Positions 46,042-56,891 of a DNA stretch of 64,000 bases are shown here, piece after piece. This DNA comes from Coprinellus micaceus (taxonomy: Eukaryota > Basidiomycota > Agaricomycetes > Agaricales > Psathyrellaceae). How positions within the stretch are numbered: the stretch's first letter is position 1; every line of letters begins with the position of its first letter. The position numbers and the translations under genes were made by a program. Where the stretch lies: positions 1,674,001 to 1,738,000 of the forward strand of contig OX596335.1 in the NCBI GenBank assembly GCA_951394405.1. Reading direction: 5' to 3'. Below the pieces are notes generated by a model, which was given only the letters and a program-made list of their open reading frames with translations, ran no database searches and was not told the DNA's origin.

Positions 46042-46792
46042 AGTCAAAGAAGCAACAGTTGAACAGCGCCAGTGATCAAGCGCCTAAAAAGGATCATCAC
46101 AGTTCAATCACTCCAGGGCTTACGCTATTGCTCATCTTTACATAAGGTTTGAAATTTGATCTCTTGCTTACTCTCTATTGTATTATCTCTCTCTGACGAC
46201 GACTCTGTGCCGTGTGTCTCCGGCGGAGGACTCGCTCCTCCTCTCGAACCTGTCCTCAATGTTCTTGTATAGGTGGCCCCCAAAGCGTGAAGGTCCCACC
46301 ACAACAATAACCTTCCTTAATTGTAGTGATGCTGGGCTTGTACCTTGGGAGAACATCTCGCATTCCTGGATTCCTTGCGTAGTATTTAACTCACAACCCC
46401 CTTTTCATCGAAACAGCGCTCGCTAGTCTGTGCTATTTATAATCCTGGGCCCCTCAGGCCTCGGATGTCCCCCACATACTGATCCCACGAAGTTAAAAAT
46501 GGCATGAATCAGAATCGATGACTTATGTATTATTAGCACAGCCTGGTGCACCTCTTTTCCTTCCCTAATGAGGCACCACAGTGCCGAACCTTCTGCAAGT
46601 GGTGCTCCGTGTTAAAGAATTCGCTCGTCCATATCTCATTCGATTGCACGCGCTTTGGCTAATACATGCAAGTAAGACTCTACTTGCCTTTCGGCTTGGT
46701 ACGGCTGGTATTACGACGTGGGAAGGTCTGCAATCGTTCCTCCTCTTGCCGAGAGCAAAGAGTAACTCCGCGTCCTTAACGTTAAGGCCTTA
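46042..46792. other. Intergenic, no gene supported
   Basis: AT-richer sequence between the gene X copy and the KDZ relic. Nothing recognised. Confidence 0.45.
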
Positions 46793-47790
46793 ACCTCCAT
46801 CCTGGCCCGCTTTAGTAACATTGGTACTTGTTTCCAGTCGGCGGTGAATGAGTCGCGCAGCCCCCGACAAATACTCGCTTGTCGACTTGCGTACGCCCTC
46901 AGCCCTTCGGCGTGCCCAGGAGTGAGCATCAAAATGGAACTTGGGTACGACGAAGCGGGTCAGGGAAAGAAGGTTGAGTATTGGTACGTCGGGATTGATT
47001 TCAGGAAGTCTTGGGGAGAGAAGCACCGACGATTGACACGCGATGTCATAGGAAATGAGGAAGGTCCGAAGCAAGCTCAAACCGAAAAGAACCAAGCTTG
47101 ATATCAGAATATAGTCCATGTTACAATACCTTTAAGCGCATAGTCAGTACGGAAGGATAAGCTTCTAAAATGCGAGACATACCTTTCGCCTTTATCCTTT
47201 CTCTTCAGTCGATAGTTGGCGTCTAGTCCGATACTCAGGGAGTGAATGAACCTAGAGGCATATGGCCAGTCCAAAGGCAACATCGGGACTAAAGCTCTTA
47301 CCGTCGTTCGCCTCCGACGTTCTCCCATCCTACTGGCATATTAATCCCAGGGCGACAGCCCCAGGCGCGTGACAGGGGAGACAGCGACAGAAAAAAGGGC
47401 GCGTGACGCGTGACCGTCGCTACAGTACAGTCCGGTACAGTAGGTGGTACGGTCTCCTTCTCCACATCTCCATTCACGTAGGCCTCATCCCAGCCATATT
47501 CCTCACGTGCATCAACCCAAGAGTCAATAATGTCTTCCCTAGTTCGGGGTCGTTGATCACGACATTGGGGACAGATACCCCGGAAATGCCCCTCGGACTG
47601 ACAACTTTGAACCCGCCGGCCACAATCGATTTTAGCTTCGTAGTCTGAAGTGTTCGCGCGTTCGTGGCAGAGTTCTTCGACGGGCTCTTCGAGATGATAT
47701 CGGGCGTGTAAGAAGTGCCCTTTGATTCTTTTTCGTTTCGATGCTTGGGGACGGTGATTGGTCATTTTACGGGATGGTCCCATAGAAACC
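46793..47790 (-). pseudogene. Second KDZ transposase relic
   Basis: Minus strand. FIHSLSIGLDANYRLKRKDK (about 47255-47195) is followed by DYILISSL, FLISYDIACQSSVLLSPRLP and FVVPKFHFDAHSWARRR (about 47117-46890). SYDIACQ and VPKFH-xx-AH are the signature blocks of the KDZ catalytic region. Most of the protein between and after these blocks is missing. An ORF at 47298-47792 (KRKRIKGHF, GHFRGICPQC) may be its N-terminal part, but that is less certain. The lineage differs from the CxC2 copy at 1-2.4 kb, since no matching zinc cluster is seen. Confidence 0.65.
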
Positions 47791-47799
47791 AAGGTAAGG

Positions 47800-48249
47800 G
47801 CCCGCGGATCAGAGAGCAGTCGAAGGGGAAGGAAGACGGGAGAGTGGCACGGACGCTGGAGGGGGGAGGAGCGATGGGTGCACGGAGGTGTGGAGATAGG
47901 AGTAGAGCGAGAGTCAGGAATATGGAGAATGTGAAAGGAGAAAGGAGCCCAGGAGCCAGATCGACGACCGAGTTTGAGAACACCCGAGATGGAGCCACGA
48001 TGGAAAGTAAGGGGAGAGGGGAAGGGAGTCGAAGAATGGGATTAAGGGATATAAGTAGGGGTCCAGGTGTCCAGAGGAATATCGGCACGGGGTAAGGGAG
48101 GTGCCGAATACATGACTGGGGGGAGTTGGCGGGATTTGAGGGGGGGTGAAACTTTGACAATTGCATTCGAGCTTGCTATTTACCCGGAGATCAGCAAAAC
48201 GACATTCGGGTATTCCGCGTGAGACCTTGGCTTGAATCTCGCGGTCACC
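47800..48249. other. Purine-rich low-complexity intergenic stretch
   Basis: GGAG/GGGA-rich plus strand from about 47800 to 48150. The ORFs here (plus 47715-48095, minus 47762-48166) are compositional artefacts. It contains the promoter of the gene at 48250. Confidence 0.45.
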
Positions 48250-49031
48250 ATGGGTAGAGCGGCCAAGTACCTCACAGTTGAGGATAGGCTAGCAGCCCGA
48301 CGAGCGCAAAGAGCGCAAAGAGCCTTGGCTCCAGGGTGCGTATCTGTCTCACCTCAAGCCACCCGCTCTAACGCTAGGGTAGAGCTAAAGAGCATCGACG
48401 AAAACAGAACCGCCGGGCATGGCAGAAGAAGCGCTGTCTGGCCCTTCTGGCCAAAGATCCTCCGATCGTTCCAAGGGCAATACACGAGGAAAGCCTCATG
48501 AACATGTCAGGGTCCGATTTCCCCCGCGTGTATCAGCAGTTTTGCGAAGGACGGGAGAGCCTTGGATGGGATGAATTTGACGTGGAGGAGAACGGTTTCG
48601 CGGCACTCACCCAGGCAGGGCCATACCCAGAGCGCATTACGTGTTCACCGGCGTTCTTTGATGAGTGGCCGGTCCTGGCTTCGGCTTTGCACGGATACTT
48701 GGCCCGCCAGTACCTGTCGTACTGCGATGAGCTCATGGCACGCTGCTGTCAACTCCCTGAGTATCAGCTCATTTCGGCGCTCGACACCCGGTACCATGAG
48801 CTCGTTGTCGAGTACAATAAACTCAGCATTATTCGACGGGAAGCGAGGGGTGAGGGAGATAGAGCGAGGAGGGCAATAGCGAGCCAAAAAATTATTTGGT
48901 GGGCACGAATGGTTGTCTACGCTGCGGAAGACATGATAGAATTGAAGAAAGGGAATAGCTACCTTGTACATACACTTGCCGAAAGAAAATGGCGCATAGG
49001 CCATCCAACAGACGTCACGTACTCGCCCTAG
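48250..49031 (+). CDS. Small protein with bZIP-like basic motif (copy 2)
   Basis: Exons 48250-48335 and 48383-49031 with a 47-nt intron (GTGCGT...GGTAG), giving 244 aa. It starts MGRAAKYLTVEDRLAARRA, then HRRKQNRRAWQKKRC, which again fits the N-x-x-A-x-x-x-x-R bZIP basic core without a leucine zipper. After it come a helix-rich body with WPVLASALHGYLARQYL (copy 1: WDSLGAALYGYQIRKYL) and a tail with YAAEDMIELKKGNSYLVHT (copy 1: FVSQDLLALAKGEDCYLHV). The exon 1 length and intron position equal those of copy 1. Substitution is extensive, so the duplication is old and both copies have stayed open. Its stop codon overlaps that of the convergent gene. Confidence 0.75.
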
Positions 49032-49722
49032 TTACCCACACATGTAGAACAGTTAGAAGTTGCATGCTCAGCGTTGAGTGACTTCTGAAGGGTTTCAACC
49101 CATGCGGAGAGCTTGTTGACGAGGTTGCCGTTGGAGACAACGACAGGACAGGTTGAGCCAGGCGTGGGATGGGGGTCGACCTCTGATTGCAGATCAGCCG
49201 GTTCGGAGGCTCCTAGCATCGAGAACGTGGCGAGGATGGCGCTGACGTCGACATTTCCATTGATCGCTGATGCGTTGGAAGAGATTGAGGGACAGAGGTG
49301 GCCGTTGGCGAACGCGGGACCGTACTGGATATTCTGGCGTTCTTGTCGCCACAAGTCGAGACGGCACATGATTTCATGGAATATAATCTATCCGAAATAC
49401 AGCGTCAGTGAGACGAGTGACTATGGGTGAGGCAATCGCGTACCTGCTTTCTCGCTGCTACGCTCCTCTCATATGTCGAATCTTTGACTCGCTTTCTACC
49501 CGCAACTGGCCAGCGAGAGAGCCAGGCGTCGAAAACCCCTTCCATGTACGGCTCCACCATTCCCTCGTTCACCGCATCATTGAGACCGGGAACCCACCCC
49601 CAGAGAAGGGTTTCCTTGCTGCGGGAGAACCTACGGGTTTTCTGCGTGTTGTCAGCCTACACCGTTGAGGGGTACAGGATCGCGAAGAGGCTTACCTTGG
49701 TGGGGGAGTAGAGAAAGATCAT
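49028..49722 (-). CDS. Uncharacterised 194-aa protein convergent with the bZIP-like gene
   Basis: Exons 49722-49696 (MIFLYSPTK), 49641-49444 and 49387-49028. The introns are 54 and 56 nt, all phase 0. The second exon encodes TLLWGWVPGLNDAVNEGMVE and GVFDAWLSRWPV. The third begins IIFHEIMCRLDLWRQER and ends Ser/Ala-rich. An alternative first exon from the ORF at 50078-49805 (ending ERAQSGDPW) would also join in phase through a 163-nt intron. The shorter intron is preferred. The W-rich helical block resembles small mushroom-specific proteins that I cannot name. Confidence 0.55.
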
Positions 49723-51097
49723 GGCAGGAATAATGGAATGGGCCAGTGAACAGGGAGGGTATGTAGGGAGGAATATAGATAAGAGAAAGTTACCCAAGGA
49801 TCTCCACTTTGCGCACGCTCGATCCCTCTCGAAACCGTCGGTTTACTTGGATACCCAAAAGGACTAAAAATTAGGTCAAATTCACCGGCGTCCGAGAGTG
49901 CGCGAGGACCTCTCGCCGAGAACATGTGAACGTGAATCATACACTCACGATGGGTATAGCGCTCCCCTTGGTCGGGAAGATCTAGCTGATTGCCGTCGGT
50001 GAACGGGGCAAGGACACCAAAAACTCTAACAGATGGAGTGAGACGATGTAATCGGGAGGATAAATTAGTATTACCCATCCTAAATTGAGCAGCAATCCCC
50101 CGGAACGACGCCCTTTGCGGAGCGCGTGGAAATGGGACGCGGTAGAGTGTGTCGAGAGGACGCCACCGTTGGTAAGGAGCGGAGAGGAAGAAGGCTGTTG
50201 TCAGAGCATAAGTGAAGTTGTTCTCATTCTGGAAGAGGCAGGGAGCTGCGCGGAACGCGTTTTCTACCTAGACGGGGAAAGTCACGGTGAATCGAACGCA
50301 GTAGGGTTCCCCCGCTCAATTCATTGGACTGATAGCGGCGTCGAGGAGCTGGAATAGAAGTAACCCTAACAAGGGTGAAGCCGCTGTTCGTCCGCGGAGA
50401 TGCCGCGATTTGATAGGACACTTAGTTTACGGACAGTGCGTAGGCACGAACCAGGCGGGAGATGTTGTATCACTCGAGGAACCTGGCGCATAGAGTGCGG
50501 CATCTTTGAACGCTAATGGAAGCGGAAAAGTAAATTAGACTTGCCCTTCAGAAGCGGAACGGTTACGCGGACATTACCTTCGTTGACAGGCGGTCTGACT
50601 CAAGCAGACACGCGTACTCTGCTCCAGGGTAGAGTCCCTACGACTCACCTCACCCGCATCGCAGAATAGAGACACTCCCACCATTTCTGCTCTTTAGGAA
50701 TGCTATGAGGACAAGATGGCAGTAATACTTACCTATGACTTCATTATTCCCCCCCTGGAGATTCTCAACCTTCTTCAACGTACGTCGCCGAAGGTTCTCG
50801 GAGGTTCTCGAGGTGAAATTTGCTGTCGATCACAACTTCTGAGCTTATTATGGAAACGCTTCCACTTTAAGACCGATTGATCGCCGAAGCCACGCGAAAG
50901 TGCTCACTCCGGACGAGGGACTCGGAAAACACGAGAAACGACGAAGCTGGGGTGTTGATTACGCAAATGTCAAAGTATTCCGGTACAATATATAGTTCAA
51001 TACTGGGGGAGGGTAACGAGGAGGAGACTGCGAGAGCAAGGAAGGCAGTATGAGGGGAACGGGGAGTAAGGGAAGATATTGGAAGACCATCAGTCCT
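49723..51097. other. Intergenic with dispersed repeat R
   Basis: Holds the probable promoter of the 194-aa gene, a minus-strand ORF (49719-50078) of uncertain coding status, and repeat R copy 2. Confidence 0.4.
50140..51000. repeat. Dispersed repeat R, copy 2
   Basis: Colinear short matches with 40670-41570 in the same orientation and with similar spacing. No shared ORF. Confidence 0.45.
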
Positions 51098-51588
51098 TCA
51101 GTCCCCACCCTGGCGCCTCGAGATGCTGAATCCGGTAATATAGTTGTCGTGACGTTCCGGGGACTGAGGGGTATTGAAATTGCGACCCTCTTCACGATAG
51201 TGGATGATGTCTTCAACCAAGAGGCGGTGAATCCTGATAATGCGGTTGAAGCGAGCCAGGGCGTTGGAGGGGAGGTAACGGCCGCGGGAAGCATGCCAGA
51301 TGATGGTGCGGAAGATCCTCTAGGGTACGCGGGTCGTCGTTTAGGAGAGGGGTGACGAGAGACTGCCAGGCTCACCATACGATACTCGGCGACGAACTCC
51401 TCGTAGTTTCCGGGGGTGGTCCCATGCTCTGGGACAGGCGGTCCGTAAGTCTCTACCCAAAACGCCCACCATGCATTGAAGAAGCGAACCGGGTGTGTAC
51501 GACGTTGTATGGCGCGGAGAAACTCGATGGCGCCGACGCGTAGACAAATGGACTGAATGATGGTCCAACCGTGGCGAACGACGGGCAT
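51098..51588 (-). CDS. Uncharacterised 144-aa protein
   Basis: Exons 51588-51376 and 51319-51098, with a 56-nt GTGAGC...CTAG intron, phase 0. It opens MPVVRHGWTIIQSICLRVGA, then EFLRAIQRRTHPVRFFNAWW, and in exon 2 FRTIIWHASRGRYL and IIRIHRLLVEDIIHY. It is basic, aromatic and helical. The start is chosen because the minus-strand TATA box at 51714-51719 is 126 bp upstream, whereas the other ATG (51697) lies too close to it. No family is recognised. Confidence 0.55.
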
Positions 51589-51713
51589 TGCGGCTGTATC
51601 GGGGCTGTGATGGCTGGTTTGGGTAAGCGGGCTCGACCTTGGGCGACTGAAGATGGGGGTACCTTGCGGGAGGGTTGGATCGAGTGCGCGGGGCCATCTG
51701 CCCGCGGTCAGCT

Positions 51714-51719
51714 CTTATA
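51714..51719 (-). promoter_or_regulatory. TATA box of the 144-aa gene
   Basis: TATAAG on the minus strand, 126 bp before ATG 51588. Confidence 0.4.
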
Positions 51720-52749
51720 AGTCATTAAACGGCCTTGCGCTACGGTTTCCTTGTGAGAAGGAACGAGGGGAGGTGTAAGAACGCGGTGGATCGGGAGAGC
51801 GAATCTAGATCTCGGGACTCGGACAACCCAATTGAGGTTAGCTAACTAACTAATCAGACTTCGAAAAAGGGCTCGCTTAGTGACTCGTTCGGATAGATCA
51901 GTGTTTATGAGAGGATCGTGTCATGCGATAAGGATTCTGGGTTTTGGTGCGAATTCCGGAGAGAAGGGGCTTCCTGGAACACCGCTTTTTTCGACAGCCC
52001 ATGACTCACTAAGCGCGGGGACTCGTGAATAGGGGAGAGAAGTGGATGTTGCATTGGCCAATCCGAATGGACTCTGTCTGTTTTGTTTGCGCGCTGTCTA
52101 AATAATAATGACAGATTATGGCGTAGGGGCGACCGTATAGTATACAAAGGCGCAGTGTGGACTCGTTCCATTCATTTCAACGCCAAGTGGCGCGTAGGAC
52201 AGCCAAACCACCCATTATATGTCGGGAATCGGGTAGGTTTACACAGCTCCTACCGAAGTATCCAGACTGTTAGGCAACCTGAAGTGTGTTAATACCAGCC
52301 GGGGTGGGTACAATTATGGCGTTCTTATGTTTCACGAGGTTATGGGAGCGCTCTCAGTGTTTGGGCTATTGTTGAATTATGCTATAATCCATTCGCTCCG
52401 CGCCGTACATCGAGGTGAGCGGCGCCCTAGTACCTGACCCATTGTTAAATTATTGCTGTAATCTAATGCGAGCGTACAATCCTCAATGAGCTCGATTCAT
52501 GGCCCGGAGTCCTCGAACCTGGCGTTAGGGCCCATGCACGCGCACGTGGTCGGCGTCACCTGAGTTATTGCGGTGATAGGCGCCCATCGGTTGTTACCAC
52601 ACATCCGACACTGACACCTGCCAGTGTTGGGTGTACCATGCCGTCTAGTGCGCCATTCGAAGTGGCACTGATTTAGATGCCATTACCTTCCCAACTCGCT
52701 GTGTATCACTCCAAGATATTAGCTTAATTCACTGGTGGCACCACGGTAA
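51720..52749. other. Intergenic, contains a short direct repeat
   Basis: No gene seen. The direct repeat at 52369-52473 is the only structure noted. Confidence 0.45.
52369..52473. repeat. Short diverged direct repeat pair
   Basis: ATTGTTGAATTATGCTATAA and ATTGTTAAATTATTGCTGTA, each followed by TCCATTCG/TCTAATGCG, lie about 73 bp apart. Confidence 0.45.
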
Positions 52750-53395
52750 GTGCCACGGCGACGGAGGCATAACAATCAATGGAAGCTCAGCGTGAACGTC
52801 AAATCAACACCCTCCCAAACCCGGGATATGCGCAACCGAGTGGACACTACTCTCGATCCGGCTAACCTCGGGCACATGCCCCCAATCCCACATCGGCGTG
52901 AGCAACCAAAACCACCAACTCGTGGCCTTCTACCCATTCCAACGACCAACGAAGTTGCCAACACACAACCCCCTTCTGGTATCCAAGTCCAAGCTCCCAT
53001 AAATCGCACTTCTGCCCAGAATCCCTCATCCTCCGGTACAGCAACAGGAGTGAATTCACCAGCCCTCGATCTCCCAGAGAATGTCCGTTCAACAATGAAG
53101 ACAATCACCCAGAAGCGCACCGCCCAGCATGAGGCGCCTCTCAAGCCTCCTGCCAAAAGGAAAAAAGAAACCTCGCACCTGCATCGAGTGCGGGAGCCAA
53201 GAGTGTCCAGGGAGAAGGAAGCAGGAATTCTGTGAAGGATCCTGTGCCCTCTGCGGAAGGGAAGACTGCTGTGGCCAGAATTCAAAGAAACGGGGAAAGG
53301 GTCGTGGAGCACAGGTATGGGCTCAGAGTGCCCTCGATGCACATCGAGAAGCTCGATTAGTTCTATTAGCTAAAAGGGCGTCGAAGTTGTCTTAG
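52750..53395 (+). pseudogene. Cys-rich (zinc-knuckle-like) C-terminal gene remnant
   Basis: A Pro/Ser/Gln-rich ORF from 52750 (no ATG; the region follows a possible intron) ends in PPAKRKKE. A one-base shift in the A-rich run at about 53157-53168 then brings in KKPRTCIECGSQECPG, EFCEGSCALCGREDCCGQNS and KKRGKGRG. The pattern C-x2-C-x4-C...C-x3-C-x2-C-x4-CC resembles the short zinc-binding tail seen at the C-terminus of several mushroom-specific proteins. The frameshift suggests a dead 3' fragment, although an undetected intron could also join the two frames. Confidence 0.45.
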
Positions 53396-53782
53396 ATATG
53401 TACTCCATTCGCGGACTGAGAAATGAAGCATTGGCTTTGCATGAACCTAGTTGTGCTCCAATGTTCGTGTTGAGCCAGCTGTGCCTGCCCAACGTGCACG
53501 GCACCGTCGTCTTCATCGCCCCTCCCTTTCCGAACGCCAAACCGACCCCCACTTCCTCCCTCCCTTCGACACATCCACCCCCTCTCACTCAACACCTCCT
53601 CCGCCGACCTTGATTCCCTCGTTGACGCAGCCAACGCATCCCTCGACCCCAACCCCCGCCTCCCCACTGATGCGACGGGGGTGCTGAATAAGTCAAATGC
53701 AGTTTTGCTCTAGCCACAACGCTGGGAAGTCGACCAACGACACCAGTGCTTCGAATTGAATCGAGTGGAGATGCTGCGGCAG
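53396..53782. other. Intergenic, C-rich, no gene
   Basis: CT-rich low-complexity tract around 53515-53670. Nothing else is supported. Confidence 0.4.
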
Positions 53783-54012
53783 ACACAGGCAGGATCGCTG
53801 TTTCGAATGCCGAATACAGCGACGACCCTGCACTGAGGTACGAGGAGGACATGGCATGAAGCTGGCGACTCTGATGCCCTGGCAATCCCGGACCCTTTAC
53901 TGCGATGGCTGTGATTCGGCATGGGTTCGGCGGCGATTCAAAGTCAGGATGTGATCCAGCGATTCACACACATGGTCCTGTCAGTGTGAGTGCTTCGATC
54001 ACTCTTGACTCT

Positions 54013-54439
54013 CTGCGTACTCGACATTCGAGACGCAGATCTTGAGCTCTCTCCTATCGATCCTTGGATATTCGATTTTTCGAAATCCAATCCTCTTCTC
54101 AATCCCTCGACGCCTCACTCACATGGCGTTCACGCCGTTTACAAATGGTCGCATTCAATTTGTCGACGGGGACCGATACTACTCCCCAAACAGCATCGTC
54201 GACCCTCCCCTACTCCTGAAACCCCTCGAAGAAGGCCTTCAAAATATTTTCCTCCCGCATCGCCGAGGCAAGGAACGCGTTCGGTACAGGGAATACGTGC
54301 ATCCAAGACCGTGGGTTCTCAAGTACGCTTGGGTCCCCTTCGTCCCAGTAAACCCCTACCAGTGGTTCGACAATTGCTCCTATATGGGGAGGGTACTCTC
54401 AAAATATCCGCCACTTGAACATTTCGCGGACGAGTCGGG
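54013..54439 (+). repeat. Gene X 5' module, identical to 43628-44054
   Basis: 427 bp matching the truncated copy 10.4 kb away with no difference seen. It contains the leader and the first 106 codons of gene X. Confidence 0.8.
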
Positions 54440-56891
54440 GAAGCACCACGGCTGGGCCATCGCTCCTGAAAACGAATGGGCACAACTGGAAGCAGACCTG
54501 TACAAGGCGATCCTCACTTTGAGCGCCAAGTATAACATCCCCTGTTCCTTACCTTTCCTTCCCAACGCCATCGGCTACCAGGGCATGTACACTCACAAAC
54601 GCTCCCTCACAACCCGGCTCGATACCGCTCGGGAGTGGTTCTTCGTGTTTTTCGGCGCTCTGTCCTACCTCATAGCTACGCTCAAGCTCGGCCCCGACCA
54701 CTCCGGTATCAAAAGTGAAGAATGGTTGCCCGTCCTACATTCCGCAGGCATTTCCCTTACATTCGTCGACGGAATTCACAAGTCTTTGGTGTACGAAGTC
54801 AACCAAGGCCAAGTCCGCCGGTCTGGCGTCATTCTCGATCTTCTCAACCCGTCGAAAGGCCAGCCGGACCCGAACTGGTTCATAACGATGGGGGTTCCCG
54901 TCTGGTATCGTTGGGGTAGCAGAGAAGAGGTCCGGTATCTTCTCAAGAAATGGAGCCCTCCAAGACATTTGCTAGGTCAAGGTCTATCAACGATCCTCCC
55001 ATCGCCCTCCACTTCCAAGGGACCCGTCGGTACACAAGCGTCTCCACCAACCCTCACCCAAGAACTTGACCCCCCATCTCCAAACCGTTCCACTGGTCTT
55101 GAAAGACCAACCCAGATGTCCCCTACCAGTCTGTCTCCCCCTCCCCATGACAACGACGACGACGACGATCTCCCTTCAGCACCACCTCCCAAAGAATCAA
55201 CCAACGGCCCCATTACTGCTGAGAAAGATCCAGAATGGGTGGAATTCTTCGCCGCTCGGGAACAAGCCCACCTGAAGATGTTGAAGACTGAAACTCCGAA
55301 AGCTCGACAAGTGAGGGAGAACCGTACTCGGGAGCCCGCGACTACGTCGGCAAAGGTGTTTGAATGGCTCGAGTCCGACAAAGAGGGCATTTTGTGGGAG
55401 CGAATACCCGTTCTCGCGAAATCCAGGGTCGACGTCCTCGAAGGTTACGGCGTTTGGCAGAAACGTTATGATCCCTTCTTCAATGAGTGGGATTGCTGTT
55501 CAGAATGGGGGGACGACAACTACGACGATTGGTCTGACGACGGCGGATACATACATGCCCCCCCAATACCAGGTGGTTCAACCGATCTTCGCTGCACCAA
55601 TAAGCAACGCTCTCCCGCGCCCGTATCACAGACCGAAGGTGACCTCCCAACCGACATCTTCCTTGACCCCGAGGCGGTTCACGAAAGTTTATTAAACGTG
55701 GCGGACGTAACTCTCAAAGACTTCTTCGGATTTATTTACCCTGTACCTGGTCTCGAACCTCCCCCAAGCGTACCGTCTGACAAGGAGAAGGCGTTCTTCC
55801 TACGAATCCTAGGGCTCGAGTCAAGCAAGTGGTCTTCAAATCACGACTACTTTACTAGCGCCCACTTTTTCGCCGCCCACGCCTTCGTCAAATCACTCTG
55901 GAGTCGTCAAATTCCGTCACCAGGCGTCTGGGATCTCAGGGAGGACTGTGTGCATCCCGTGGCACTCACTTCGAGGGCACGCAGCGTGGGGCTGGTACAG
56001 CTGCAGGAAGCAGACAAGGTGGACCCTTACGACTCAATCAAGCAGTACTATGTTTTCACCGAAACAACCAAGCATTCGTGGAGGCTCGCTGTCACTTCCG
56101 CCTCTGCGGTGTTCGTGGTTTCCCGCCGGCCAGCCAACGAGGACATAACAGACATCGCACTACTTCTATCCATCCATGGCGCCCCCTTCCGCGCCTTCTT
56201 CCCGTTGAACTCTATCATGAAGGGACCGCCGAGCATCAACAGCCTCTCCCACTTGATTCCACAACGACCGTTAGGCCACAAATTTACCAAGGCCGACTAC
56301 GACGCGTACGTGCACATGCGAACGCTTCTTCTCGGTCAATCACATATGCAAGCTGCCATTAAGCGAGGCGGAATCATTTGGCGTCTGGCTGTAGGTACAC
56401 TGGGCACATCGCGAGCCTCCCTTCCCCCATCATTCTGGGGCTCGACACATAGCTTCGAACTTCATGGTGTTCAATACGTAGATTCTGTCCTAACGACGAT
56501 GGAGATGGACCTCATTTGCGGCGCCTACGAATGTGTTTCTGGTAAGCTCTTCATGACGGATTCTCTTCCTCTGTTCTAATCGTCTAGATCAGTGGACGGC
56601 AAACAGCGAGCCCTCAAATCTTGGTGGCCCTTGGCTCGATACTACGAGAAGGAAGAGTGTGGCGAGAATTATGGTCGATGGACCGCACGTCGTGAAGTCT
56701 GGTATGCGAAGAGACTAGCGGCAATCGAGAGTGGTGACGGTGGTGTCCAGCCGCTGAGCTATACGGACTGGAAGAGCAGTCAACATGGACCCACAACTAT
56801 TCGTTCCTTGCATGCATACATCGAGCGCACGTCCTATCAGACCTTCGAATCACACTGCCTCGATAGACGTGATTCGGAGGATCCGTCGTAG
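54123..56891 (+). CDS. Gene X: uncharacterised mushroom-family protein, 905 aa
   Basis: Exons 54123-56541 and 56593-56891. The donor is GTAAGC. The acceptor GATCAG gives phase agreement (SVDGKQRALKSWWP). The start MAFTPF aligns with the ATGs of all three truncated copies. The N-terminal region (RYYSPNS, FLPHRRGKERVRYREYVHP) is followed by a helical domain (NEWAQLEADLYKAILTLSAK, REWFFVFFGALSYLIATL) and one with ITMGVPVWYRWG. A Pro/Ser linker and acidic D-runs come next, then AKVFEWLESDKEG, RYDPFFNEWDCCSEWGDD, LKDFFGFIYPVP and a C-terminal block YYEKEECGENYGRWTARREV. I know the W-rich NEWDLC-type segment from an expanded Agaricomycete family of unknown function. The full length is open and lesion-free. 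Its 5' part is copied three more times in this window. Confidence 0.8.

Noticed and set aside
47715..48166. Overlapping ORFs of 126 aa (+) and 134 aa (-)
   Set aside because: The plus strand is a purine-rich low-complexity tract, so both frames stay open by composition. No motif or splice sites.
52776..53342. 188-aa minus-strand ORF
   Set aside because: It is antisense to the Pro/Ser-rich and Cys-rich remnant on the plus strand, whose motifs make better sense.
55150..55172. GAC trinucleotide run in gene X as a microsatellite of interest
   Set aside because: It encodes a short Asp run in an acidic linker, common in such proteins and too short to be notable.
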